A DNA stretch of 20,107 bases from Nemertoderma westbladi. Lineage: Eukaryota > Xenacoelomorpha > Nemertodermatida > Nemertodermatidae. Location: positions 1 through 20,107 of the forward strand of contig JAUCBJ010003357.1 of NCBI GenBank assembly GCA_032718475.1, read 5' to 3'. Positions 1-8,549 of the stretch are shown here, piece by piece. Within the stretch, counting starts at the first letter, position 1, and the number at the start of each line of letters is the position of its first letter. The notes beneath the pieces were generated by a model. It was not told the origin of the DNA. It did not search any database and was given only the letters and a program-made list of their open reading frames with translations. The position numbers and the translations under genes are program-made.

Positions 1-196
1 TAAAAGGTTTGAAAAATGTTATTCAGAATGAATGAGATAGGGACTGTAAATGGCCTACATCGAACGATAATTCCTCCAAGGCCATGTATCTCAGCTGTCT
101 CTCAACGAAATTCAGCTATTGTTACATATTTGGAATCCTTGCAACGCAAGCTTTCTAATGATATGAAAAATTACGACTGATGTTAAAGTGAAAAAT

Positions 197-323
197 AGTA
201 ATTTAACTGATACTCATTTTATCGACCCCAGTTGATGAAAGACTGAGTGGACCCTGGCGGCGGCTGAACCTACAACAAATAGATTGCAGACCCGGCGCTC
301 AACCAACTGAGATACCCCGCCTC
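197..323 (-). mobile_element. tRNA-derived SINE fragment
   Basis: Read on the minus strand from about 323, the sequence opens with a tRNA-like head. It has a GGCGGGG start and the box A-like stretch TATCTCAGTTGG, followed by GAGCGCCGGGTCTGCAATC. A weak box B, GGTTCAGCC, lies about 40 nt further on. The head runs into a non-tRNA body containing GGGGTCGATAAAATGAGTA, ending near 197 in an A/T-rich stretch. This tRNA head plus unrelated body is the usual plan of a pol III-transcribed SINE. Box B has lost the GGTTCGA consensus, and the head lacks a good 3' acceptor stem, so it is not a working tRNA gene. No target-site duplication was identified, so the ends are approximate. Confidence 0.7.
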
Positions 324-827
324 AAAGCCTACATTTCAAGGTTATTTAGGCCTACAGTACAATTATATTAACATAAAAAACTGGGGTACTGTATTTATCT
401 TAACATTAACATGAAACTTGTGCAACTTATCATAACTTCACACAGTCACACCTACACACACACACCTTTTCGTAAATCTGCTAAACGGCGTACAGTACGC
501 AATTTTTCACACAACTTGTCAAACCATACTTTTGCTCACCAAAAAAATATTCATTATAGAGTTTCTAGATTCCGAAAATCTAATTTTAAACCAGGCAATG
601 TTAGGCTACCACAAGTCGTGAAGTGTAGTAATTTCTGAAGAGAATGTTGTAAATTCCGGTAAATTGTTAGCAGAAGTATTATTTCCCACGAGCACCCCAC
701 ACACCCCCACAGACTTTTGATAAACGGAAAACGGCCATACTATAGTAGGCCTAATTAAATCAGTTCGCTGATGGCTCGACAACACATCGTGACTCGCCCC
801 ACATTGCCTGAATAGTGAATAGAAATA
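324..827. other. non-coding stretch, no gene seen
   Basis: An open frame of 75 codons on the plus strand (411-638) has low-complexity composition rich in His, Thr and Asn and no recognisable motif. A short CA-rich run lies near 452-468. I see no gene, RNA or mobile-element ends here. Confidence 0.5.
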
Positions 828-935
828 TACTTTTCATGCCCTATATTTTTTACTTATAATTACAGTACTTTAATGCCCTATATAATTTTATTACTTTTTA
901 TGCCCTATATTTTTTACTCATTTGCCCTATATTTA
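828..935. repeat. short tandem repeat, TGCCCTATAT units
   Basis: About four degenerate units each contain TGCCCTATAT followed by a T-run and ACT(CA). Spacing is uneven, about 20-40 bp. The units resemble those of the longer array at 6908-7196, whose twelfth unit also reads ATGACCTATATTTT, so the two loci probably belong to one repeat family. Confidence 0.6.
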
Positions 936-1003
936 TGTAGGCCCAACAGTAACATGGTACAATGTACAACCTAAATGCAGTACCGGTGTCCTAGGCGATT
1001 CTG

Positions 1004-1019
1004 CCCCCCCCCCCCCCCC
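1004..1019. repeat. poly(C) tract
   Basis: A run of 16 C, followed after one T by three more C. It is a simple homopolymer, prone to length error in sequencing. Confidence 0.9.
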
Positions 1020-1087
1020 TCCCTATAGACTTATAGTATAATACTACTGTAGTAGAAATGCCTTAGCGTTCCGTACAGGGTAATGTA

Positions 1088-1375
1088 GCGTTAGGTCCCG
1101 TACGGCCATAGCTTTAGGTCCTGGCATATTAGGTCCTGCAGCATATATATCTGACTAGTTTTCTATTCACTGATTCTACAGTACAATATTCCTAATCTCG
1201 TTTATTGTTTTGGTTCCTTTCAACTCGCATCTGTAACCTGCTCCTTTACTAACCTGCCTGGTTTTGAAGGCAGACTGCTATCAGGACCTAACGCCACGGA
1301 CAATGATACCAGGACCTAATGCCACGGACCTAAAACTACAGTACCATCAGGACCTGAGTGCCAGGACAGACCTAA
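1088..1375. repeat. imperfect inverted repeat of TTAGGTCCTG motifs
   Basis: Motifs of the form TTAGGTCCTGGCA and TTAGGTCCTG (about 1090-1140) recur in reverse complement as CAGGACCTAATGCCA and CGGACCTAAA (about 1283-1375). The central pair, 1112-1140 against 1311-1336, matches at most positions with a 2-base gap. The interior (1141-1280) includes a relic of the 68-bp repeat family. It may be a foldback element or two inverted fragments; no TSD was found. Confidence 0.45.
1199..1256 (+). repeat. relic of the 68-bp dispersed repeat
   Basis: It contains CGTTTATTGTTTTGGTT and, about 15 bp on, CTGTAACCTGCTCCTTT. Both blocks occur in the same order and spacing in the tandem units at 7373-7611, and in reverse complement at 3460-3570. 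Confidence 0.6.
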
Positions 1376-1615
1376 GGTACCATAACCCCGTACAGCACCT
1401 TAACTTTAGATTTATTGGTTTATTTTTTTGTTTAGGGTTAGTTGGTCAGGCCCAATCCCTAATTAAAACTGTCATGTAACACACTGATTTAGGCTATTAA
1501 CCATAAATCATGGAGGGTCTAATCTAGAAAATTTTGTGAAATTTTCGATTCCATTAATTCGATTAATTAATTCGATTATTTCGAATTAATTCGATTCCAT
1601 CATGGTCAATTTCTT

Positions 1616-1682
1616 AATTACGTCGTTTATTACTGTAGAGTGCAGTAGTGGATTTCTTTTACTTTATCAGTGTTAATTTTTT
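1616..1682 (+). repeat. dispersed repeat, copy A (partner near 2919-3006)
   Basis: TTACGTCGTTT, then about 40 bp on ACTTTATCAGTGTTAATTTTT. The partner at about 2919-3006 has TTACGTCGTTT and then ACTTATCAGTGTTAATTTTT in the same order and orientation, with a longer spacer. The family is not identified. Confidence 0.55.
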
Positions 1683-1772
1683 CATTTGAATACCTGTATT
1701 TGAAATTCGCTAATGAATGTAAAGGCTTTTGCGGAATTAGCTGGTTATTTTCCCCGCAAAGTACTCTGTAGT

Positions 1773-1890
1773 TGTTTTAACGGACCTAAAAAGCCGTTTC
1801 CTTACTGTACCGGTGTTTTAGTGGACATAAAAAGCCATTTCTTCTGTATGTGTACTTTAGCGGACATAACTAGCGATTCTATGTCGCAAT
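1773..1890 (+). repeat. three decayed tandem units of about 41 bp
   Basis: Units beginning near 1773, 1814 and 1853 share TTTAgCGGACaTAAaaAGC followed by a CTTCTGTA-like stretch. The copies are diverged. No coding potential is seen. Confidence 0.55.
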
Positions 1891-1929
1891 AAGCCAAAAT
1901 CCTCTTGATACAGTGTAGTTACCATAACG

Positions 1930-2345
1930 ACATCTAACAGCTGATATTTACACGTGTAATTTTTCCTTTGTTTCTTTGTTCGGTCGGCCAATCAGAGCGA
2001 TTCTCATGTTATTTGTACAGAAACCTCCGGGAAATCGCGCAATGCATTACGGTTTATGTTTACCTTTTTTCCTGATGCCAGAAGACCGGCTTTGGAATTG
2101 CTGTGTTTTCAGGCTTTAGCCAAACATTAGTAGGCTTTGGTCATAGAAACGTATAACTGTTATCAAATCACTCCAATCTCAAGTCCAGCCTGTCAGCACT
2201 ACATGTGTATCACACTACACACACCGCATTTTTACTGCTATTTACTGTCGGTTATTAATTATATCAGTTGATGGAATATTATTATATTGGATAATATCGA
2301 TAAATAATTATAAAACCCCCAATCTTCTTGATATACTGAAGGTAA
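1930..2345 (+). promoter_or_regulatory. candidate promoter and 5' non-coding exon (speculative)
   Basis: GGCCAATCAGAGCG at 1986-1999 is a good CCAAT (NF-Y type) box, and the next 100 bp are richer in CpG than the surroundings. At 2340/2341 the sequence GAAG|GTAAGAG fits the splice-donor consensus. A possible acceptor, GGCCTTTGCAG, ends at 4360 just before the zinc-finger gene. Together these allow a non-coding first exon spliced to the zinc-finger coding exon over an intron of about 2 kb. This is inference; no TATA box was assigned and splice-like motifs arise often by chance. Confidence 0.2.
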
Positions 2346-3425
2346 GAGACCGGTTACATTAAAGTGGTTTTGGAGTGAATCTAATGCTATTTCATAGGCA
2401 CTACATGAGTCGGTCGTTGTTCTCTTTATATGTGACTAAATTTAGTGAAGGTCGGCAGATCGGTGTGCAGCCTTGTGCGGTAGTGTGCAGGATTGTGACT
2501 GATAACAAAGCATCTCCTAAAGAATGCGCTTTATACGTGAATCAATAGCCATCCCGTTGTGTCTAGTGTAAGTCATAACTCTGTTTACATATTTAGAGCG
2601 CCACGTCCTAAAGGAACTGTTAATATTTCCCGAAAGTGAATAATATTTGTCAGAAATTATATATTAACGATCAGTCGAATAATACAGTAGGCCTACACCG
2701 CAATAAGGTCAAAGCTTCCGAATCCAGTCTCCCGGGTATATCCAGCGGGTGAATGGTCGCGCATAGACTGGCTTCGGCTAATGTAGTGTATCAAATACTC
2801 GTCATAGGCTAAAGTCGATTTATAATCTAGAAGACATCCAAATTTGGCAGGTTAAACTGCTAAAGGTCTGAAAGCGCGTACAATGAACTTTCTAGTTAAC
2901 TAATTCAATCAATCATTCATTACGTCGTTTTTTTAGTTGAATTAATAATTGCAATAGGCCTAGTACAGTTAGGGGAATTCTTACTACTTATCAGTGTTAA
3001 TTTTTGAATTTATAAATTAAATTACTATTATAATAGATTATTATTGTTGTGTATAAATTTCAAGGTGTTTCTCACAGGGACGGGTGTATTTGCGTTTTAT
3101 CGACAGTAATAATCAACAGTCTGACAGCAGACAGGCACAGTAATAATCAATAGTCTGACAGTCAAGTACAGTATATCAGTTTTGCTGTCCAAAAAAATAT
3201 AGGGCAGAAACGTACTTCAGTACTTATATAGGCAAAGTCACTTATAGGCACTCTAAGTCAAGTCACACTTTGGGCACAAAGGGCACTTTGGCAATCTAAA
3301 ATTTATTTCAAGACATAATTACTCGGTGTACCTGGTATCTAGTAGGCCTAATACTTTAGGCCTAATAATTGCAACCGGTCACCAGTGGCCAGCAGCCAGG
3401 CTGCAAACCACCACTGCACCGCGCG
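2346..3425. other. non-coding stretch with small direct repeats
   Basis: No gene is seen. A 34-bp direct repeat lies at 3104 and 3138 (CAGTAATAATCAAcAGTCTG and its one-base variant). The second copy of the 1616-1682 dispersed repeat is at about 2919-3006. The rest is unique-looking AT-rich DNA with scattered TAGGCCTA motifs, which are common through this window. Confidence 0.45.
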
Positions 3426-3648
3426 GTTATCGTTCATATGCGTACCTCTGGCAAAAGAAGCAGGTTACAGTGGTGGAGTTTTCTAACCAAAACAATAAAC
3501 TAATCTCCATTACTTAATTAACGGAAAGGAGCAGGTTACAGTGGTGGGCTTTTCTAACCAAAACAATAAACAATATCTCAATAACATAGGGTATTTCATA
3601 CTTATAGTCTTACCGCGAAAATACCAGAGGTACGGATATGAACTATAA
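3426..3648. repeat. inverted repeat enclosing two reversed 68/71-bp units
   Basis: The left arm at about 3426-3460 contains GTTCATATGCGTACCTCTGG. The right arm at about 3612-3648, read in reverse complement, contains GTTCATATCCGTACCTCTGG. Between them, units starting at 3460 and 3531 (71 bp apart) each read GCAGGTTACAGTGGTGG and then TTTTCTAACCAAAACAATAA. These are the reverse complement of the 68-bp repeat at 7373-7611. The whole is a foldback structure of about 220 bp. No TSD was resolved, and small open frames across it are not gene-like. Confidence 0.65.
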
Positions 3649-3754
3649 CTCACCGTGCACAACGCCTGCGCACAATTTTCCAGCTGCGCAATATTGGACA
3701 ATATACCGACCGCACATGCACCGAAAAAAACGCGCACACCAGATTTTAACAATG

Positions 3755-4110
3755 TAAACGAAAACATACGCGAGCGAAGCGAGCAAAATTTTTTCATTAA
3801 CAATGCAAAATGAAAAAGAAACGCGAGCAAAACTCAAAGTGAGCGAAATTTTTTTCCTTCTAACAGTGCAAAATGAAAAAGAAACGCGAGCAAAACTCAA
3901 AGTGAGCGAATTTTTTTTCATTCTAACAGTGCAAAATGAAAAAGAAACGCGAGCAAAACTCAAAGTGAGCGAATTTTTTTTCATTCTAACAGTGCAAAAT
4001 GAAAAAAAAACGCGAGCAAAACTCAAAGTGAGAGAAATTTAGACATTTGGGCAATCTGACAATACAAAATGCAAAGAAACGCGAGTGGAGCGAGCGAAAT
4101 TTGTTGTGGC
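3755..4110. repeat. 63-bp minisatellite
   Basis: Four well-kept units start at 3805, 3868, 3931 and 3994, an exact 63-bp period (GCAAAATGAAAAAGAAACGC, GAGCAAAACTC, AAAGTGAGCGAA, T-run). A partial diverged unit lies upstream (about 3755-3804) and a fifth diverged unit starts near 4063. Because 63 is divisible by three, reading frames stay open on both strands (about 3803-4042 plus, 3643-4026 minus) and encode 21-residue repeats. These frames are a by-product of the period, not genes. Confidence 0.9.
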
Positions 4111-4139
4111 CAATTATTTTTCTCGCTTTGCATGCACGT

Positions 4140-4310
4140 AAACTTTTTTACACCTCATGCGCCTGTCCGCGCACTTTATGACTTTTGATCTTTTGCACAG
4201 ATTACTGCTCACTTTTGTTGTCTTTCACATAATTTCGCGCACTTGTATTTCAATTCCGCGCGCTTTTACCGCGCACAATTTCAAATACGCGCACAACACG
4301 TTGCGATTTT
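4140..4310. repeat. region with recurrent CGCGCAC motifs
   Basis: CGCGCAC followed by TTT, TTG or AA(T/C) recurs at irregular spacing, and similar CGCGCAC or GCGCACAATTT motifs occur at 3668-3740. The arrangement looks like a decayed repeat field flanking the 63-bp array. A 71-codon frame at 4157-4372 has no recognisable motif. Confidence 0.35.
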
Positions 4311-4404
4311 TGCACAGTACCGGTACTTCATATGTTAGGCATTACTGTAGGCCTTTGCAGAAAGAATATTAAAATCCACATCCACACCACGGGTTGACAA
4401 GACC

Positions 4405-5358
4405 ATGGATATAAGGACAAGGAATATTAATTGGTTTGACTGCAGCCGCAGGGAATGGGGACGTCTCTTTAACTATAAGACCCACCTAAAACTTCGTTTA
4501 ACCAATTGTAATAGCATGTGCAGATATACCTGTGTTGTTTGTTGGAAATCATTTATTCTTAAAACATCTCTGAGGCGGCATATAGATTCTTCACATCTGG
4601 GTAACCGTTATAAATGCACCGAATGTGATAAATTATTCGCAAGAAAAGGTTACATGAAATATCATGTTGAATTAGTTCATAGAGGCTCAGTTACTGTAAC
4701 GAAGCACACTTGTGGTTATTGTGCCAAATCGTTTACACAGAAGGCTTATCTAAAGATCCATATCAAATCGGTTCATGATGGTACCAAGTATAACTGCAGC
4801 TTGTGCGATAAAATATTCACAAGAAACAGTCACCTGAACACACATGTACGAAGTGATCACGAAGGCTGTAAATTCAAATGCTCCAAATGTGATATGATAT
4901 TTACCTTGAGTACCTCACTTAAGAGGCATAATAAATCAGTCCATGGAGAGGAAAAGTACAATTGCGATGAATGTAGTAAATCGTTTACGAGGAATGATCT
5001 GTTAAAGAATCATAAGAAGTCGGACCACCAAGGTGTCATCGCAAGTCATGTGTGCGCGAAGTGCGGAAAGTCATTTACTCGGAAAGGTTACCGGAACAAG
5101 CACATGGAATCGTGTAAAGGAATTATCTGCAAGGAATATCTAAAAGGCGACGTGCAAAGCAGCAACAAAGATAACAAATACGAGTGCAGCTTGTGCGACA
5201 AAAAATATTCTTCAAATAGTCATCTAAAAGCTCATTTCAAGACAATCCACAAAGAAGGCACTAGATTTGATTGCACTGATTGCGATAAGACATTCACTAT
5301 ACAAAGCTCCCTTAATAGACACATTAAAGCGGTTCACATACAAGACCAGAAGAAATAA
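4405..5358 (+). CDS. C2H2 zinc-finger protein, nine fingers
   Basis: 317 codons. Nine consecutive fingers with the pattern C-x2-C-x12-H-x3,4-H run from about residue 42 to 312; examples start YTCVVC, YKCTEC, HTCGYC, YNCSLC, FKCSKC and YNCDEC. Finger 7 (HVCAKC...) ends H-x3-C, so it is a C2HC variant, and a spacer of about 22 residues follows it. Residues 11-35 look like a degraded extra finger (FDCS... then LFNYKTHLK) that has lost its second Cys and its His pair. The start ATG sits in ACCATGG, a full Kozak match. An in-frame stop lies upstream at 4348-4350, so the coding part is complete within one exon. Such proteins usually bind DNA in the nucleus, often as transcription regulators; the target is unknown. 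It is the only clearly intact host-type gene in the window. No KRAB, SCAN, BTB or ZAD domain is seen. Confidence 0.9.
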   Translation: MDIRTRNINWFDCSRREWGRLFNYKTHLKLRLTNCNSMCRYTCVVCWKSFILKTSLRRHIDSSHLGNRYKCTECDKLFARKGYMKYHVELVHRGSVTVTKHTCGYCAKSFTQKAYLKIHIKSVHDGTKYNCSLCDKIFTRNSHLNTHVRSDHEGCKFKCSKCDMIFTLSTSLKRHNKSVHGEEKYNCDECSKSFTRNDLLKNHKKSDHQGVIASHVCAKCGKSFTRKGYRNKHMESCKGIICKEYLKGDVQSSNKDNKYECSLCDKKYSSNSHLKAHFKTIHKEGTRFDCTDCDKTFTIQSSLNRHIKAVHIQDQKK

Positions 5359-5568
5359 TAGAATTGACTTATAATTCACGTAGAATTTGCAAAATTATAT
5401 TTGTAAGTGTAGGATAACAAATGCGCGAAATGGTTAAATCGGAACAGTGTTAATATTAAGGATAATAGAATGCGTTCTATTGTATAATTCCAGGAAATTT
5501 TTTAATGAAGGTTCCACACTGATGAAAAGGTTAATTATGTACTAACTGAACATTCTTTCAAAAATGCA

Positions 5569-5574
5569 AATAAA
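5569..5574 (+). terminator. poly(A) signal for the zinc-finger gene
   Basis: AATAAA lies 211 nt after the stop codon, a normal 3' UTR distance. The bases between 5359 and 5568 contain no other gene. Which cleavage site is used cannot be told from sequence alone. Confidence 0.5.
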
Positions 5575-5709
5575 TCTCAATGTGATGAAATATATTCTAT
5601 CATTGATCATTTAGCGTTTAAATACTTTTAGGTATTTTTTTTTTTTACAATTAAGTTAATCACGAATTATTATATACAGAAAATAGCGCCCACTACAATA
5701 ATAATTATT

Positions 5710-5860
5710 TATTACATGGGAAAAAAGTAGAACTTTTTATTCACTATTCTCGAGGCATTTTATTTCCCGAGCGTAAGGGTCGAAGATAATACTTTATACT
5801 TAATAAAGGGTCGAGAGAATATTGAAAAAAATTGTCCTACGTTTTTGTTCCCATGTAATA
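5710..5860. mobile_element. foldback MITE, about 150 bp, likely TA target
   Basis: The ends are perfect inverted copies: TATTACATGGGAA at 5710 and its reverse complement ending at 5860. The similarity continues with gaps for about 50 bp on each side (GTAG.AC, T-run, TATTCTC, CGA). Taking TTACATGGG as the terminus, the element is 5712-5858 flanked by TA on both sides, the duplication used by Tc1/mariner-type elements. The centre holds no reading frame. The TA duplication is only two bases, so family assignment is tentative. Confidence 0.6.
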
Positions 5861-6028
5861 CGTAATTTTATTCTTAAATTTGTACTTTTTTGTTGCTTAA
5901 TTCTTTAATACTGTAAGACGTACAGCGATATAGTGTTATAAAATAAATTGAACTATAGTATTTTACTATATTGCTTCCATAGTTAAAGCAATTTAAATTA
6001 CTGTACCCTTCAACTAATAATGCTGCCT

Positions 6029-6123
6029 TACTCAATGTTAATCATTTATATGTTCTCGAACTCAAATATTTATTACTTAACTATAGAGAGCCGCTTAACA
6101 ACATAAACCAATATTGGATATTG
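6029..6123 (+). repeat. dispersed repeat, partner at 12228-12310
   Basis: The two loci share ACTCAATGTTAA, GTTCTCGAA, ATATTTATTAC, AGAGAGCCGC and ACATAAACCAATATTGGAT in the same order and orientation, with a few small indels. The shared part is about 85-95 bp; both sides then diverge, so these are two copies of a short unidentified interspersed repeat. Confidence 0.65.
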
Positions 6124-6204
6124 AGTTCCGTTTTGGAGTACACCGCGCAGACACTAAATTTTCCATAACTTTTGAGTGCATGCATGGTTTTGATCAAATA
6201 TTTA

Positions 6205-6320
6205 TTTTACTTTTTTCGCCGGGAAAAAAGTAAAATCAATGCAATCCTATGGGTTACTTTTTTTCCCTAGGGAAAAAGTGCAACTTTTTCTCCCTATTTT
6301 GGGGTAAATTTGAGCGAAAA
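6205..6320. repeat. pair of adjacent hairpins
   Basis: GGGAAAAAAGTAA (about 6221-6233) pairs with TTACTTTTTTTCCC (about 6254-6267). Immediately after it, GGGAAAAAGT and ACTTTTTCTCCC form a second palindrome (about 6269-6294). No gene and no TSD are seen. They may be remnants of a foldback element. Confidence 0.5.
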
Positions 6321-6425
6321 AGTCACAATTTAAGAATAAAAAATATTATTCAAAATATATATGACAGATAATTAAAGTTAAATCATAAAATTACATAATA
6401 ATAATCATCTTACAATTATTATAAT

Positions 6426-6840
6426 AAGCAAAAATAGCCACTCTATTACGTAAATCATAAAATTACTATATCATGATCGGTACTAGTAGCAAATATGTGT
6501 CTCAAATATTTATTATTTTTAATTTGTATTTTATGTTGTATTTTATGACCAATTTTCACTTTTATTTATGTATTACTGTATCAATTTCTGGTTAGCTTGT
6601 GTTTTTAATGATAGCTAGTTATTTTTATTGGTAGCTAGCTTTTTTAAACAATAGCTAATTTATGATAAAGTAGTATAAATATTTAGAGAAATTCATTAAA
6701 AATGCATAAAAATTCATTGTCAATGCGAGACACATATCTACTAAAATAGCCACGCTATTAAGTAAATTATATAATTACGAATTAATGATCATCATACGAT
6801 TATAATATATAAGCAAAAATAGCCACGCTATTACGTAACT
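6426..6840. repeat. AT-rich foldback with direct repeats at its edges
   Basis: AATAGCCAC(G/T)CTATTA(C/A)GTAA occurs near 6430, 6748 and 6817. Between the outer copies, an inverted pair, TAGTAGCAAATATGTGTCTC (about 6484-6503) against GAGACACATATCTACTA (about 6727-6743), bounds an interior of about 220 bp. The surroundings are almost pure AT. A non-autonomous foldback transposon is plausible but no clean TSD was found. Confidence 0.45.
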
Positions 6841-6907
6841 AAAATGTTAATTAAAACTTACTCACTAACAAAACTGGCAATACCTGATGTATTGATGTAG
6901 TATTTTT

Positions 6908-7196
6908 TTATGACCCCTTTTTTTTACTCATTATGACCCCTTTTTTACTACTCATTATGACCCCTTTTTTACTCATTATGACCCCTTAATTTCCCCATTA
7001 TGACCCCTTTTTTTACTCATTATGACCCCTTTTTTTACTACTCATTATGACCCCTTTTTTTACTCATTAGGACCCCTTTTTTTACTCATTATGACCCCTT
7101 TTTTTACTACTCATTATGACCCCTTTTTTTTACTCATTATGACCCCTTTTTTTATTACTTTTTATGACCTATATTTTACTCATTATGACCCCTTGT
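6908..7196. repeat. TATGACCCC-T(n)-ACTCAT tandem array
   Basis: About 13 units of 20-26 bp, each TTATGACCCC followed by a T-run of 6-9 and ACTCA or ACTACTCA. Units vary mainly in T-run length and in an extra ACT. Unit 4 carries AATTTCCCC in place of the T-run, and the last two units are diverged. Overlapping open frames arise from the repeat alone. Confidence 0.9.
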
Positions 7197-7372
7197 TTCA
7201 TAATGTACCGGTTCCTACTGTACTCTGTTGTCGTGTTTTAGTAGTAGTGGTATTAGTATTAGAGTATGGTATGGGATTGTAACACGCCGTCAATATAGCC
7301 GTGTGGACTTCGGTTGTGCGGTGCTGATACTGTGTCTTAGATAATACGCTGAACCATAGCATAGACAATGCC

Positions 7373-7611
7373 ATTGTTTTGTTTAGAAAAGCCTGTCGCT
7401 GTAACCTGCTCCTTTCCCTCAATTGTTAAAGTGATGGCTTATTGTTTTGGTTATAAAAACCTGCCTCTGTAAACTGCTCACTTCCCCCAATTTGTAAAGT
7501 GACCGTTTATCGTTTTGGTTAGAAAAACCCGCCTCTGTAACCTGCTCCTTTCCCTCAATTGGTAAAGTGATCGTTTATTACTTTGGTTAGAAAAGCCCGC
7601 CACTGTAACGT
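7373..7611 (+). repeat. 68-bp tandem repeat, about 3.5 units
   Basis: The marker GTAACCTGCTCC or its one- or two-base variants starts at 7401, 7469, 7537 and 7605, an exact 68-bp period. Each unit also contains AATTGGTAAAGTGA and TTATTGTTTTGGTTAGAAAA. Single or reversed copies lie at 1199-1256 and 3460-3570, so this is a dispersed family that has also been amplified in tandem here. Confidence 0.85.
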
Positions 7612-7630
7612 TGTAGCTTTTTACATGCCA

Positions 7631-8285
7631 TCAGACTGGCCAACACCCAGACTGTTGTGGACGGACTGACCGACACTCAGACTGTTAGGGACGGACTGAC
7701 CGACACTCAGACAGTTAGGGATGGATTGACCGACACCTGGACTTTTAGGGACCAACTGACTGACACCTGGACTGTTACGGACGGACTGACCGACACCCGA
7801 ACTGTTAGGGATGGGTTGACCGACACCTGGGTAGTTACGGACGGACTGACAGACACCCGGACTCGTAGGGACAGATTGACCCACACTCAGACTGGGACTG
7901 CCAGACTGTTGTGGACGGATTGACCGACACTCAGACTGTTAGGGACGGACTGATTACCGACACCCAGACTTGTAGGGATTGACTGACCGATAACTGGACA
8001 GTTAGGGACAGACTGACCTACACCCAGACTCATTTAGGACGGACTGACTGACACCCGAACTGTTATATGGACGGAATGGCAAATGGAATGACGGGCACTA
8101 AGACTGTTATGGGCGGACAGACTGACACTCAGACTCGTAGGGACGGACTGACCGACACCCGGACTTGTAGGGACTGACTGACCGACAACCGGACTGTTAG
8201 GGACGGACTCAGACACTAAAGGAACTGACTCACCGACCCCAGACTCTAAAGGAACCAACTCACCGACTCCAGACACTGAAAGTAC
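7631..8285. repeat. 30-bp minisatellite, about 21 units
   Basis: Unit ACTGTTAGGGACGGACTGAC followed by CGACACCCGG. The phase is exact from 7641 to about 7910, with indels from 7911 on and a shorter 27-bp-like variant after 8207 (AAAGGAACTGACTCACCGA). As 30 is divisible by three, frames stay open on both strands (plus 7657-7923; minus 7621-7884 and 8034-8312), giving ten-residue repeats such as TVRDGLTDTQ. No signal peptide, no promoter and no conserved start point to a gene. Confidence 0.9.
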
Positions 8286-8316
8286 TAAACCCAACAGCAG
8301 ACAGGCCCTCACCCAA

Positions 8317-8545
8317 GGAAGATGACTGATTAACTATTATAGCCTCACCACCACGACGGGCCCTGTCGAATATTGCTGTTGCCCGAGCCCGTGCCTCGCC
8401 TGGGGACAGTGACAGATCTCTCCCTACCGTAGTGGGAGATGTTATCCAGGAATATAGTTTGTACGGAAGCCCACAACTGTCAAGGACAAAACATTAATAA
8501 AACTTGGACGCAATTAAATAAATTTCATACAAAGCCATAGAAATT
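8317..8545. other. non-coding linker with one hairpin
   Basis: An imperfect palindrome at about 8414-8441, GATCTCTCCCTAC / GTAGTGGGAGAT, is the only structure noticed. No gene is seen. Confidence 0.4.
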
Positions 8546-8549
8546 ATGC

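Noticed and set aside
283-323. A tRNA gene on the minus strand
   Set aside because: Box A is good but box B is off consensus and the acceptor and T stems do not close, so it is treated as the head of a SINE.
411-638. Small gene of 75 codons
   Set aside because: Low-complexity composition, no motif, no Kozak context and no neighbour to support it.
3643-4042. Open frames of 79-127 codons on both strands
   Set aside because: They are produced by the 63-bp repeat, whose period is divisible by three; the peptides are pure 21-residue repeats with no gene signals.
4371-4397. Vestigial zinc-finger linker (KIHIHTTG in another frame) before the zinc-finger start
   Set aside because: Only eight residues and out of frame; chance similarity cannot be excluded.
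6908-8285. CRISPR array
   Set aside because: The repeats are contiguous without unique spacers, in a eukaryotic context with no cas genes.
7621-8312. Three frames of 87-92 codons resembling repetitive proteins
   Set aside because: They follow the 30-bp minisatellite period on both strands and have no start context or conserved domain.
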